From Microbotryomycetes sp. JL201 (taxonomy: Eukaryota > Basidiomycota > Microbotryomycetes), in NCBI GenBank assembly GCA_033819885.1, contig JAQYUZ010000015.1, forward strand, positions 273,022-337,021: a stretch of DNA of 64,000 bases, written 5' to 3'. Made by a program: the position numbers and the translations under genes. The notes under the pieces were generated by a model that worked only from the letters and a program-made list of their open reading frames with translations, was not told the origin of the DNA and searched no databases. This document shows positions 22,704 to 35,028 of the stretch, piece after piece (within the stretch, counting starts at the first letter, position 1; each line of letters opens with the position of its first letter).

Positions 22704-25700
22704 ATGAGTTCGCCGCACAGTCGCCAGGCGAACGACGACCCGCTCTCGCCGCGGGCGTCGCCACAGCGCGTTGCGAAGATCATCAGCGGTACAGACCACG
22801 CGCCGCGACATCCTGACACAGGGGAGGATGACATTAGACCAGCGCTGTCATTCAAGAAGCGGACGACGCCCGCGGCGACGGGCGTGAGCGCGCGTTTGAG
22901 CCTGCCAACGTCTGGGCTGCTCGGCAGTGTCCTGGCAGGCCGCAACCGGCAAGATGGGCAGTCGGATAGAATATCAACGCTCGATGACACGTCCCTGCAT
23001 AGTTCGACTGCGCCGAAAGCATCGCCTGGCCGCATTGCAGGCTCGGGTTCGCTGCCGCCGAACTCTGACTCCGAATTGACGGGTCAACATGCGCTTCACT
23101 ACCGCGAGACAACCGACAATAATACTCTCAGCTCATCCTACAACACCTCTGCCGCCCCGCATTTGGGCCAAAACAGGTGGTCGCGGTCCGTTAGCCGCAA
23201 TCCGGAGCCTTCCGCGCGTCAGCCGCCGCTACGCGACCCTTTTGAATCGCCGTCTGGTTCTGCAGTTAGCGTTGATAATATGGATGGAATGGGCGGCGGC
23301 ATTGAAGCTCGTCGGCTCGGGCCATCAGCGACAGATTCGACGCCACTTCCGACGATTCCGATCATCGTCTTGTGCATTGCCATGTTCGGCGAATTCTTGA
23401 GCGCCTCGTTGTCGTCACCGTTCCTCTACTTTATGATTGAAAGCTTCGGCGTTGGACAGGGGGACAATGGCGGTGGCGAGGCCGAGGTCGGCTTCTGGAC
23501 TGGAATTGTTTCGTGCGTCCGCAGTGATTTGCGCCGGGCCAAGAGGCGAACTGATGATCACGCACTAGATCTGTATTCTTCTTGAGCCAGTTTCTCACGT
23601 CTTTGCTCTGGATGTCGGTCGCAGAGAAGCACGGTCGCCGCGCTGTGCTCTTAACATCGCTAATCGGCAACGGTCTCGCCGTCATCACGTTCGGCACCAG
23701 CAAGAATCTCGCATCTGCAATCACAATTCGTTTCACAATGGGACTGTTCAACGGTCCGTACATTGCGCTCAGATTCCGGATGTTGCCTGACATTCCACAT
23801 ACAGGCGCCATCGGAGTGGCGCGCTCGGCAGTGCAAAGCGTCACCGACTCGACCAATGAGACGCGAGCCTTCACCTACATGGGTCTGTGCTGGGGTCTCG
23901 GCGGCATCGGAGGAAGCATCATCGGTGGGCTCACCGAAAGCCCTGTCAAAAATTACCCTGGGCTCTTTGGCAGCTCAAAATTGTTTGCGGAGTACCCTTA
24001 CCTACTGCCGTGTCTAATTGCCGGCTCGATTACCCTAACCGGAGGCGTTCTCAGTCTATGGCTCGATCGCGACGGCGGACCGAGGCAGGGAAGGATCCAG
24101 TTGACCGAAAAAGATGTCGATCGTGCTCGGAGGACCTTGGGATCAATAATCGCTAGGGCGGCAAACTACCTGAGCTCCCTATTGCGCCAGCGCCGGCCAA
24201 GCCAACCCGTCCATCTGCAAACGACAGATGGCAACGACGAGGAATCGCCCATCATCTCGCCCCTTGTCACTCCAAGCGAGAACACGCCCTATAGAGCAAG
24301 GGGCGCAGGGTCCGCTTACGGTTACGGTAGTCGAAGGTCCAGCGAAGCCGGCATGCGGATCCCATCAAGACGCTTCCGCGACCGAGTCATGAGTGCGGCG
24401 ACATCCAACGCGTACGCTCCGGATTATGATGTTGACAGAGGAGACTTTTCCTTCGCACAACGGTGAGCAAGGAATCGCGTCGAACCTGTTGACTCGGACT
24501 GACGTCAACTATGCGTCAGACTGTTACTTGCAAACGAGCAGGCCGTCTTCTCGATTAGTGACTTGTGGATCGCGCGCGAAGCTGCAGCCGACGACGAGAC
24601 CAGCCAAGTCGAATACGAAGATAGCGTGTTTGTAGACGAAGAGAGTCGAACAGGAGCAGACGAGTCCCGGATGGGCGACTCGCAGATCACGTTTGCCAGT
24701 AACGCAGGCGGCTCGAGCTACTTCGACTATGGGTCAGCCCCGCCATCGCTAGAAGATTTGCGCGGCACGGCTGCTCGGCAAGCGCTGCGATCAGGTCAAG
24801 TCTCGCCGCAATTGGGTCCACCCGGCCACCACCGCACGCTCGGGCATTCACCCAGTCGGGATCGATCGCTGTTATCTCCAACGCGAGAGCGAGCGGTGTC
24901 GTATGGTCTTGGAGGATCGCTTCGATTGAGAAGACCGTCGATGGCGTCCAGCGCGGTACGCGTTCCATCGCTCTTTTCCAATACGGGATTGGACGAGCAG
25001 ACGATCGTCACATCCCAGAACGCAGCAACGGTCAACTCCGCCAGTCACAAAGACGACACTCCACATACACTGGCCGCAATACCGGAATCAGGTGCGACTT
25101 TGCTTCCTGAGGGAGATGCAAGCATGGTCGAGACAAAAGTGGAAGCGTTCTCCTTCCGCCAATTGCCATTGACGATGATCGCCCAGTATTCACTCCTGGC
25201 GCTACATGGCTGCACATGCGATCAAGTATTCATGTGAGTGAGCGCTTCCGTTGCAGACCATGCTTAGTGACGCTCTACGCGCTCAGGTCTTTCCTTGTGA
25301 CTCCCGTGCCATCCGGCGGTCTCGGACTCAAAGCCGCCAATTATGCTGCTCTTGTCGCCGCAATGGTGTTTTTCAACACATGCTGGCAGTTCAAGTTCTA
25401 CCCGTTCTTCGGACCACCGAACGGGCCGCTCAGCCACCTGGCCATGTGAGATTGGGTTTGCCCTGATTTACGTTGAATTAATATCGATTTCTGCAGGTTC
25501 CGACTCGGTCTTGCCCTCTATATTCCAGTCTACATGCTGTGCGTCGTCGCGGCAGGCATGCCCGCGGATCAACGCAAGCTGACAGATTTTCATTGACCGC
25601 CTTGCAGCTTCCCGGAGCTGAGGGGATTATTGCGAGAGGACTCGACCGGCTGGGTCATGTTTGGAATGACGCTGCTGAGCGCGATCCGGTACCTGGCGAA

Positions 25701-26144
25701 TACGTGTTCCTACACGGCCGTCATGGTCAGTCCACCTCTTCAGGCATACTTTCCACCTGATCCACCGCTCAGGCTCGATTCGTGGTCGACAGGTTCTCGT
25801 GAACGCAATGTCACCACCGCATCTCGTTCCGCTTGCCAATGGCCTCGCGCAATCGACCGTAAGCCTGGCACGATTTATCGGTCAGTCTTTTGGTCGTACT
25901 TGTTGGCAACAAGCTCACCATCCCTGTCATGGCGTAGGTCCGGTCGTCGGCGGAATCGTCTGGAGTGCGAGCATCAAGAATGGGCCTTCGGCAAATGCGT
26001 GGCCATTTAATTATGCGCTGGGTTTTGTCGTCATTGCTGTGAGTTTCGCAGTGCAGAGTTGCATGTTGCCAAGTGCCCTGTTGACAGCGTCCATTCTAGA
26101 CGCTCTGCTTCGTTGGTCTCGTCCACAGTTTCAGAATCCGATGA
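22704..26144 (+). CDS. MFS transporter, YCR023C-like fungal family
   Basis: Ten exons (22704-23512, 23569-23753, 23805-24462, 24520-25233, 25287-25445, 25497-25538, 25608-25725, 25793-25880, 25938-26038, 26100-26144) give 972 residues. A disordered N-terminus of about 220 residues precedes TM1 (IPIIVLCIAMFGEFLSASLS). The MFS loop signature is SVAEKHGRRAVLL. GLFNGAIGVARSAVQSVTD is restored by splicing, and GLCWGLGGIGGSIIGG marks TM4/5. A central hydrophilic loop of about 300 residues contains LLLANEQAVFSISDLW. The second half has FNTCWQFKFYPFFGPPNG, MFRLGLALYIPVYMLFPELR and GPVVGGIVWSASI. The substrate is unknown; the family includes yeast YCR023C and plant ZIF-like carriers. The final exon encodes only 14 residues, ending SFRIR. 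Confidence 0.87.
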
Positions 26145-26377
26145 GTTGTCTTTCTGCTAAATTTTCTCGATCGTCGGGCCCGTGCACTCTTTCCAGCATT
26201 GTTCTTGTGTTCCCACCGTATTAGTCTGACGAATAACCTTGATTTGTATCCTTGTTGATTGGCTGTATGGTAATTCACAAATGCAACTACTTTGACAAGC
26301 GTTCATGGCTACCACGCAAGGGATTCAGTGTCGCGCGTCAGGTACAAAACTTGATCAACGCCAAAGGCGCGCAATTG

Positions 26378-29300
26378 CTATACTGCATCTGATGTTGCTG
26401 CTCGGACAGGCGTTGATGGTTTGCTATTGTTGGCCCTGCCGATGATAGCAAGAGGGCGAGGCGTCCCATGCGAGGTGAAATACAAGCCGCAAGCATTGCA
26501 GAGTGTATTACCGGCGGAGTCGCGACGGAACAGCGGCGACGACGTTGCGCTACAGTTGATGCATGCGTATCGGTCTGAGTTGTCTACTGACGACCGCTGC
26601 GCACCCTGTAGACGATCCGAGACTCCGTTCGTCCCAACACTTGTCCGGTGTGCAAATTGGTCGTTGTATTCCAGCGCGTGATCGTTCCCGGTGATGGCTG
26701 TTGGACCAAATTCGAAGCCCTTTTTGGAGACCGCCTCGTGGCTCGCAGGCCTCATAAGCTTGACGACCAGACCAGATCCTTCCGGTTTCCGGCTGGTGGA
26801 GACATCAGGCGCTGAAATCCGGCTTTTTGGATCAATCTGTGGCCTGGAGGGTAGCGATGGGCTCTTTGGGAGAGGAAGAGGCGGCAAAACAGTGTCCTTG
26901 AGAGGCGACGCGTTCTCGGTTTGCGGCACTATGATCGGAGGGGGAGTGGAGGCGCTGAGAGCGGCCTCCTCATCGAGATCGACATTCTCCGCCGAGCCGG
27001 TTTGGCCTCCACGTTCGTCACTGACAGTCGCCTCTGCCTCATTTCCACTTTCGTCAGTCTGAGCCGGCGCCCGGGACATCGTCAGCTGACGCTGATTACG
27101 GTCTTGAACAGAAGGTAATGCATCGGCGGCGATCGGTGCTCGTCTGTTGCGTCTCGGTCGAGTCAGAGTATTGGGATCGGCCACCTCACTTCCGGTTGCA
27201 ACAGTGGATGCCGGCTCCGAGCCGTCCATGTCATCATGCAGCTGATCGAGCGAGTGTTCTTGTTCGACGCCCCGCATCACTTCGTCGTCAGAGTCGGGCA
27301 AAGTAGTCACGAACATGTCCGCCCCCCAAGAGACTGGCTTGCGCTCGCGGCCAGATCGTCTTACAGTAACCACCGCCGGTTTTTTCCGTTGTTTTTTCGG
27401 CGCGTCTTCCGTCTTGCGCTTCTTCTTGGGAGACTTCGGCGCCGGCGGTGGCGGTGTCTCGTCCTGCACTGATTGATCGGCCACGTGACCTGGCTGTTGC
27501 TCGGCATCGCCGGGAGCTAATCGTGTATTCTCATCAGTGTCGCGGCACGAATACTAGACTGCTTATACTGACCGTCACTTTTTCGAGATCGCTTTCTTCG
27601 TTTGACCGGCGAAGCCAACGCCTTGAGGGCAGGGAAGACGAGGCTGTCGAGTCTTCGGCCTTGTCGGAATAAAGGCCACGAGTCGACCGGCTTCGGGACT
27701 TTTGTTGCGTTGGAGTAGATCTGCAAGGCCGTCTATTCGAGCAATGGTTAGACAGGTCCAAGCACAGAAAAAGGTTGTTGACTCGCCTCTTTCGTTTGAG
27801 GATCGCGCTGGCCAATGTCGACAACGACGTTGTCCATCGACGCGTCATGCTCTGGACACCACAGCCCTGGCGCGAGTTCAGCTGGGAGCGATACTCAGCA
27901 TCCTCCATCGCGATACTGCTCATGGAATGACCCTACCTTCAGCAATGTGCAATTCTTCAGACTCATCGCCGTCATCCTCAACGGAAGTCCGCCTTTTCCT
28001 CTTTGCGCCGTCATTGAGTTTGCAAACGAAGGCGAATCTGTATCCGTCGCGCCAAGCGCAAAAGACATGCACTGTCTTGCCGCAGTCGGTGCACTTGACG
28101 CACGCCCCTCCTCTCTCGTTGCAGATTTCGCAAGTCTGCAGAATTAGACCATGAATGGATAGGCACGGGCCAGGATAGACAGAGACGCACAGATCGGACA
28201 CGCCGGTACGGCAGATCAGTTACGCCTTCAACAAATCTGAATTCGGTCGGTTCGCTAAATTTGAGCTCCGGATGCCACATGGCGCAGATGAGATGAACGA
28301 AGCTGCGCGTGTGCGGGTTTGTCAGCGGAGCTTGACCAGCGTTCAGCTGGACCATCACCGACTTCTGAGCATCCGTAGGTTTGAGGCACTCCATGGCCGT
28401 CATGGGCGCATTACCACCGATCGTGGGCTGCGGGCAGAGAATACAGTGCGGTTGCTGCAGCAGAAGAGTTAATCATTTGCTTCTATGGCATGAACAAGAG
28501 GGCTCGCCTGAGTTGAAAGCTCTCGCTTCTTTTCGGAAGCGCACAAGTCACACAGCCATCTTTCGAAGCTGGTCACCTCCTCCGGAATACCATAGCAGGC
28601 TGGGTAGGTTCGGTCAGTCCGGCCAAGAAGAGGCGACAATCAGAGCTCCTTACTCACGTGCGTGGACCGTGAGCGTGCACTGACGGCACTTGGCCAGTTC
28701 TATGTCGGGATCAGAATCCAAGCAAATGGCGCAAGGTGTGGCCAGGGTATGAGCCTCCTGTTCCACACGACTTGGCGCGACAATAGGTTCTGACGGCACA
28801 TCTGCGTCCGACTAGCATAAAGCTTGAGCAAATCCAACATTAGACGTAGGACCTCATGCCTTGCTCACTAGCTCCTGGCTATGCTCGCGCGAGTCTATTG
28901 CAGGGGTCCAGATTGTACCGTCCATCAATTTCACGACCGCCACGTTCTTGGGATCGTCAGTGTTTGGTGGGTACTGCATCGCATCTGTAAAGCGCAAGCA
29001 GTGAAGCGTGAGCGATTGACACGTGCCGCATGAAATGAAATGGACCTACAGAATCGCCATCGAAGGCCGCAAACCTCGCACATAACGCAGGGAGAAGGTT
29101 TGGCCTCGGCTTCGACGATTCGGGTTGGACAGTTGTACCACAAGGCAGAAGCACGCGCGCTACAGATCGCGCAAGAAAGCGAAGAAGCGTCCACTTCAGA
29201 ATCATCGAACACTGAATTCTCGTCGTCCTCGTCTGAGCCGGGGTTGTCTGCCTGTGTCTCAGAGATACCGACCGTTCCGCTGTGAGTTCGTTGATGTGAT

Positions 29301-30410
29301 TTCGCGGCCGCCTTTTCTTCGGGTTGCTGCGGAGCATCGTCTTGCTTCGAATGCCTTTATGCTGCCTGTCAGCCCGGTGCGTCGATCAAGTCCAATTGGA
29401 CATACCCCATAAACATGTAGTACCGCTTGACTACGTCTTTGACCCTTTTTCCAGGTATAAAGCGAGCCACGGCCTGCAAGTCGGTGCCGTGCATCTCTAC
29501 TGCGGTATTCATCTTGCGTTTGTCGGCCTCCGACCAGATGACGTGTCCGAGCTGAGGGGCAGTGACCGTGGCGAGTTGAGCGAGCGCTGCTCCCGCGTCG
29601 TTTCGGTTGTCCATCAATAGCATTAATGCGCGATTGATAGCATCAACGCCTGCCTTCTTGTAAATGGCCATCTGCCTCGTCTGTTCGACCATTTCGTCCA
29701 CTGCTCGCACAGTCTGTCAATCACGCGATCGCCGAAGCGTTGCAAATATACTCACTGACTGCCTCTGTCGCTCGAAGGGGCTGACAGATTATTTGCAGCC
29801 CAGAGTCCTCCCCGCGTTCCGGCTCTGGTTTCACTGGATGTACTCGCGGTCGTTTCAGTTTGTCTTTGGATGGACAAAATATTCATTGAGCTCACGAGGG
29901 ACGACTTTTTTATTCTTGCGCGGAGGTTTCTCGCCTCTTGATGCGGGTGTGCCACTTCTTCTGCCGCGTCCGCTGAGAACTACGCTGCCTTGACCGTCTT
30001 TCTCATAGTCCCAATCAGGCACGATCGCCTGGAACCTCGGCCCAAGACGCTGAGGTTGGTACCAATGCGCGCAAAAGTCAGGGTCGTCACGTCCAGGGCT
30101 TGAGCGAATAGCATCTCACCGTTCTCGCCTTTGGGTACAACGAATCGAGTGGATCTAGACATCGTGGTCAGAAATGCTACGCGGCAAGCTCGTCAACTGG
30201 CGCACCAAGAACATTGCTGTTGATCGTATGCATGCCATAGTACCGGAAAGGCCAGCCATTCGTCGTCCTCCATTTTCGTGAGTCGATGTTGATCTCTGCC
30301 TGAGACGCAGCTGGCACAAAGAGCGAAGCGTGCTCAATCAGCGTTCTTCAGGGCTCGAGCCTCGAAGCAAATTGCCTTACAATGGGCCGTGCGCCGTTTC
30401 GATGGGGCTA

Positions 30411-30441
<31 letters not shown>

Positions 30442-31695
30442 GATTGTTGTCTTTGCGGACTTTGTTGTTGCCAGCGCTGGTTTATTCAGACTCACGCCAG
30501 CCTCGGCGTACGCATCCACTTCGTCAGCGTGGGCTTTTGAGCACGGAGCACACGACCATGCGTAACCACTCTTTGGTTTTTGGGCCATTGGCGGGTCGAC
30601 GCATCCGAGGTGAAACACTCTGGCGCACCGAGCGCATTTGACCGAGTCGGCACTGTGCGAGAAGTGGCGGAGACAGTAACCGTTGTCAGCCCCTTCTTTG
30701 TGGCGTTGAAGGAGTGCATAACACTGACTGGGCAGCCCAATCTTCGCAAACGTCGCAGTATAATTGTGCCGTCAGCAGCTCGGCCGTATAGTTCGTCTCG
30801 GACACGATGAACTCGAAGTGCCCGGTCAGATGTTCGACGATGTTGGCTGCGATATTTGGTCTATTCAATCAGCTTCCGATTCGTCTGACGGTGGCAAGCT
30901 GCGTGGCTGCTGACCTGGCGGGCTCTTGACTTTGTGGACGGGCACGACGTCAAAGTACCTGTGCAGATATCTGTCGTAGAGCTGGCAGTGTCGCAAGACG
31001 AGTCAGCAGGAGGTGGCAGCCGAGGATTGACGCGCGCACGTGTGTGTGTGCGGCCGCGCGCACACAGTCATGTGCATGCTCACTTGCGAAAAGTAGAAAG
31101 CGTTGCGGCGCTTGCGGTAGCCGGTCAGGTCCTTGATGTGCTCCTTGTGCATGACAGTGGCAAAGCTGCGGACTGTCGAGAAAGACACAACGTCCGTGTG
31201 CATCGATGCGAACAACAGGCGAAAGTCGGCAAAGTAGCTGGGCGGTTCCAAGCGAGGGCCGCACCAGAGTCAGCAAACGAACGGCTGAGCAGGTGGCTCG
31301 CACGTGGCCGTGTGCGGGCTGGCGCTCACCGTGTGGAGATATCGCGAGGCCTGAGGTAGTATGCGACGCGCAGGCGCGATTCGGGCGTGTCTTTGCCAGA
31401 TGTCGAGCTGCTCGGCGGCGGCAACAACTCGATTATGCGCGCAACATGGAACGGCTCGCCGTCGCGCTCTGACCACGGTGCAGCGACGAGAATGTGATCT
31501 GTGCAGGGTAGGACCACCGTCAGTGCTCGAGCTGGGCGCTCACGGGCAGGACCGAGCGACCAGTGCCGGCTGCCGACAGGTCGCGGCTCGTGATGAGCGC
31601 GCGCCAGGGACTCGAGTGTACGCACCGTTGACCCGCACAGGCTTGCCATCGAGCGTCAAGCTGACGCTCTTGCTCGAGGCCGCCCGCCGCGGCAT
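26378..31695 (-). CDS. SNT2: Snt2-like chromatin reader: BAH, PHD, SANT, GATA-like finger, extended PHD, C-terminal GATA finger
   Basis: I reconstruct 20 exons on the minus strand, from ATG 31695 to stop 26378, giving about 1,317 residues. The BAH domain (about 24-153) includes [28 protein letters not shown] and [17 protein letters not shown]1 (about 182-245) has [21 protein letters not shown] and WSCAPC. Next come [18 protein letters not shown] and [21 protein letters not shown] (about 425-475: [24 protein letters not shown]); a GATA-like finger (CAIC...CEVC); an extended PHD ([48 protein letters not shown]); and a C-terminal GATA finger CX2CX17CX2C (CINC...CNAC, about 1257-1281). Snt2 proteins act with Ecm5/Rpd3-type complexes in H3-dependent regulation. 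Exons 17-20 are the least certain. One intron has a GC donor (cag|gcgagc). Whether the last GATA exon is a separate gene was considered; it has no ATG and splices in phase. Confidence 0.8.
30416..30446 (-). repeat. GCT/GCA trinucleotide run inside an SNT2 intron or exon
   Basis: About ten GCT triplets on the minus strand lie between the PHD1 exon and the next exon of the SNT2-like gene. They read as a polyalanine tract in frame with the PHD1 exon if the gtgagt donor at 30495 is not used, so the run could be retained coding sequence or intron. Confidence 0.6.
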
Positions 31696-31982
31696 CCCAG
31701 AGACGCGTTGTCGGTGCGTGCGTGCTCGAGTAGCCAACTTGGCCCAAGGCACGATCCTTTTTTTCTTATAAATCGCAACATGCTCCTAATCCCGCGTTCG
31801 AGGTCAACTGGGTGCCATACATTATAGTCAAACTCATCTGCCGAGCCCGAGCTTTGCACACTTCTGATAAACCGGCGTCGCATTTGTGATTTACAAAATG
31901 ACTTGGCCCAGAGTTTGACCGTTCGCGTCCGTGCCGTGACCGTGGCCGAGCGCAAGTCGCGGCTGGCCAACGGAGCGAGGAG

Positions 31983-33788
31983 ATGACGCCGGCGGACGCC
32001 GACACGGCGCCAGCAGTGTTGCTTTCGCAGCAGCGCCGGCGGCGCCGCCATGTCGTCGGCTTGGGCCTCACCCTGCTCGTCGTCGTCCTTTGGGTCACCG
32101 TCAGTTGCCTCAGGTCGAGCAAGCAGTACACAGTCGCTGACTCCGCTTGTCGCTTGCGTACTGCACTTTGCGGCTGCATATGCAGAGCTCGTTCTTGATG
32201 AATGTGAGCCGCACGCACTCTCGGGCGCCACGGCTTGCCTGCGCCTGCACTATCCAGCCCGCTGACTCTCTCAACAATACCGCTTTGGCTGCTTCTGACC
32301 TACCGCAGGCGCTGTTCACTTCGATGACGTACAAGTGAGCCTCCCGACCTCTCGAGCATTGACGACAGCGTGCGTCTGACACTTTGATTTCAGCAAACCA
32401 TTCTTGATTACATATATCTGTACGGCCACCTTCAGTTTGTACCTTGTGCGGCCTGCAATACTGGCTTGGCGCATACACCACCGTCATCGTTCAAACCACC
32501 AAAACAGCTGCCACCGGCGGGCGAGCATCGGTAGGACACTTACGTGAGCTAGCAGCCAGCATCCGGGAACCCAGCAGCGTCGCTCAGTGCTTCGGCAACC
32601 TTGACGGCATCGCGTCTTCCACAGTGGCGTCGAGCCTATCGGCTCGTTCACCGACGCAAATGGCGTCGTATACATGCGTCCCGAGGCAAGTTCACTTTTT
32701 CCGTTATTATCCAACCGCCAAAATCCACCGCACCGTTCGAGGAGCTGACAGCTCTTGTCTACATAGTTCGCATATCGCACACGTTCTCAATCAAGATCAA
32801 TGTCCCGCGGACGACCTGCATCTGTCGCAAGCAGCCGGCCAATACCCACTTCTACCGTTGTGGTCGATCCACCACTCACCGTGCGCCAGACTGCAGCAGT
32901 CGCGCTCATGTTCTGCGGGCTGTGGTTCTTTGCAAACTGGTCAATGAACGCGTCGCTGGCTTTCACGTCCGTCAGCAGTACGACAATCCTGAGCAGCATG
33001 AGCGGTTTATTCACGCTCGCTGTTGGCTCGTGCGTAGGCGTCGAGACCGTGACCGCTCACAAGGCGGCCAGCGTCGTGCTCAGTATCCTTGGCGTTGTGC
33101 TCATATCGCGAGGCGATGCCAGTGCAAATTCAGCAGGCGGGCACGGTCACGACGTCATGTATGTTTCGGCGGCGCCTAAAGCTGTGCTCGGCGACCTGCT
33201 TGCGCTCCTGTCTGCGCTGGCCTACGCCTTCTATGTCGTACTGCTCAAGTTTCGAATACGCACCGAAGCGCGCGTGTCAATGACGCTCTTTTTCGGTTTT
33301 GTCGGACTGTTCAACATCCTCTTGATCTGGCCTGCAGGCTTCGTTTTGCACGTTCTCGCAATCGAGACATGGGAATGGCCGCGCGGGGGCAGACTCTGGC
33401 TGAATATTGCCTTGAATGCTATGATCACGTTTGTAAGTACGACGCCTTCAGACGCACATGATCCGGCAAGCGTATTCATGTATGCTCTTTTGGTCGCCAG
33501 GTATCCGATGCAATCTATGTTAGAGCAATGTTGATGACGTCGCCTCTCGCCGTCACTCTCGGCATCTCTCTTACCATACCACTAGCCCTGGCAGGTGACC
33601 TGTACAGAGGCACACCTCTTAGCTGGAAAGTCATCGTCGGTGGGGCCCTCGTCTTGGGCAGCTTTGTGGCGAACGGCCTGCTTGATTACAGGGTGGCTTC
33701 GCGAGAGGATTCCGAACCAGTCAAAGTGGTCGATTTCGACGATAGGTCGGACGAACAAGAGACGGATGCGCTACTGTCCGAGCAATGA
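31983..33788 (+). CDS. DMT-superfamily transporter, SLC35F5/YML018C type
   Basis: Seven exons are proposed (31983-32099, 32186-32203, 32309-32334, 32394-32543, 32575-32685, 32796-33432, 33501-33788), about 448 residues. TM1 is GLGLTLLVVVLWVT. It is followed by the exon-assembled SSFLMN, ALFTSMTYNKPFLITYICT and TFSLYLVRPAILAW. After a loop come AALMFCGLWFFANW-type TM3, NASLAFTSVSSTTILSSMSG, LGDLLALLSALAYAFYVVLL and SDAIYVRAMLMTSPLAVTLG. These match the vacuolar/endomembrane carriers related to yeast Thi74/YML018C. The substrate is unknown. Boundaries between 32530 and 32796 are uncertain: my best frame needs a very short 31-nt intron and a GC donor (ag|gcaagt). It is head to head with SNT2 (287 bp between start codons). 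Confidence 0.78.
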
Positions 33789-33868
33789 TTTCCGACGACG
33801 TATGCTGTTGTAACAACATCGCATTGCAGATCTGAAACAGTGAAGTGAACCGAAACAAGACGCAAATC

Positions 33869-35028
33869 TCAATGTCCTTCTTGTGCGCGAACTCCTGGCA
33901 CTGTGCCGTCGTTGCCCAGCCAAGCCGAACGCTTATGCTCGTACCAGTACGACAATCGCTCTCGCAATGATGCCACGTCGTCGATTGCCGGTCGCACATC
34001 CAGGCTGAAGACTGGATTGCCCGAGGCGTCGTCAGGCAGCGAGTAGTAGTCAATGACGTCTACAGGGGACGATACAGTGAGATTTAGCTCTGAGTGTTTT
34101 GAGAGAAAGCATGAGAGCATTTCTTACATCGGTGACTGGTAAACTTTTGCGTTGACGAGGGAGCGGTGTAGGATTGGGTCGACCTGTCGGCGACGACGGG
34201 CCTGTGGACAACCCAATCGTGCCTGTCAAATGGTCGGACAGATCTGCGCGGCCTTTCGAGCATCAGCAGACGAGCTTTGTTTGAAAGTCTGCCTCCGTGA
34301 CTGACGCGTATGAATTTGGGAAGAGCTTTCCCATGAACAGATGGTAGCGTGCTTTCGGCGAGAGGTCTTTTGGTCTGCCCGAAAAGCTGGCTAGCATGGA
34401 TCGATCACCTCTGCAAGTGCGGTCGCAGACTGGTCAGTCGACTTCGCGTGCAAAGGATCATGGCGAGCAATCGATGACGAGGTTACTCCGAGAGATCGAC
34501 TTGCCCTTCATGCTTCTCCTCCCACGTCCGCACCTGCTGCCATGCTTCTTCATTGAGCCAATTATGAATGTTGACCATCATCTCGATGCTCTCCTCTGGC
34601 GTTTCCCAGCCCTTGCGCACGAGTGCGTTATAAAACTGCTGCGGGCTTGGGTATTCCCATTTGCCTGCGGCCGTCGCGTCGCTCGGGTCGACCTTGTTGC
34701 TCTGTCCGTGCGCGACAGGACAGGCGGACGGTGGCGTTGATTCGGAGCCGGTCGGTGCTGCTCGCGGAATAGAAGAAATTGTGCGCTCGAGTGGGAGCGC
34801 CATCGTTTGGCCGGCGGACGGGGCTTGGGCGAGCGACGGCATGTTATTTTCAGGGTTGACTGATCCCCATGGCGCGTGCTGCTGCGGCGCTTGGGTGCGG
34901 TGGTCGACGGGACATGATGACGGCACCGGTGCCGACTTGTGCATCGGACATTCGGCAGGAGGCTGCTGCTGCTGTGACGTTTTGATGTCACTGTGCGTCG
35001 GTGCGGCGGACGACTGTGCTTGACCCAT
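33869..35028 (-). CDS. CYC3: Holocytochrome c synthase (cytochrome c heme lyase)
   Basis: Four exons on the minus strand (35028-34505, 34410-34306, 34243-34128, 34059-33869) give 311 residues. The enzyme attaches heme to the CXXCH of apocytochrome c in the intermembrane space. Seen: a Gln/Pro-rich N-terminus with three Cys-Pro heme-regulatory-type motifs (CPMHK, CPVDH, CPVAH), then WEYPSPQQFYNALVRKGWET, VNIHNWLNEEAW, SFSGRPKDLSPKAR, PFDRHDWVVHRP, RYVIDYYSLP and FSLDVRPAIDD. PFDRHDW contains the heme-ligand histidine region of the family. Intron 1 is GC-AG (gg|gcaagt); without it the reading frame stops. The long N-terminus exceeds the usual size. CYC3 or CYT2 cannot be distinguished. An insert of about 20 residues sits before RYVIDYY. 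Confidence 0.9.

Noticed and set aside
26378-27484. A separate GATA transcription factor gene
   Set aside because: The frame has no in-frame ATG near its start and the upstream ttag acceptor joins it in phase to the Snt2-like gene.
32444-32947. Plus-strand 167-codon frame as an independent gene
   Set aside because: Its middle part is the loop exon of the DMT transporter; the rest crosses the intron and the next exon in the wrong frame.
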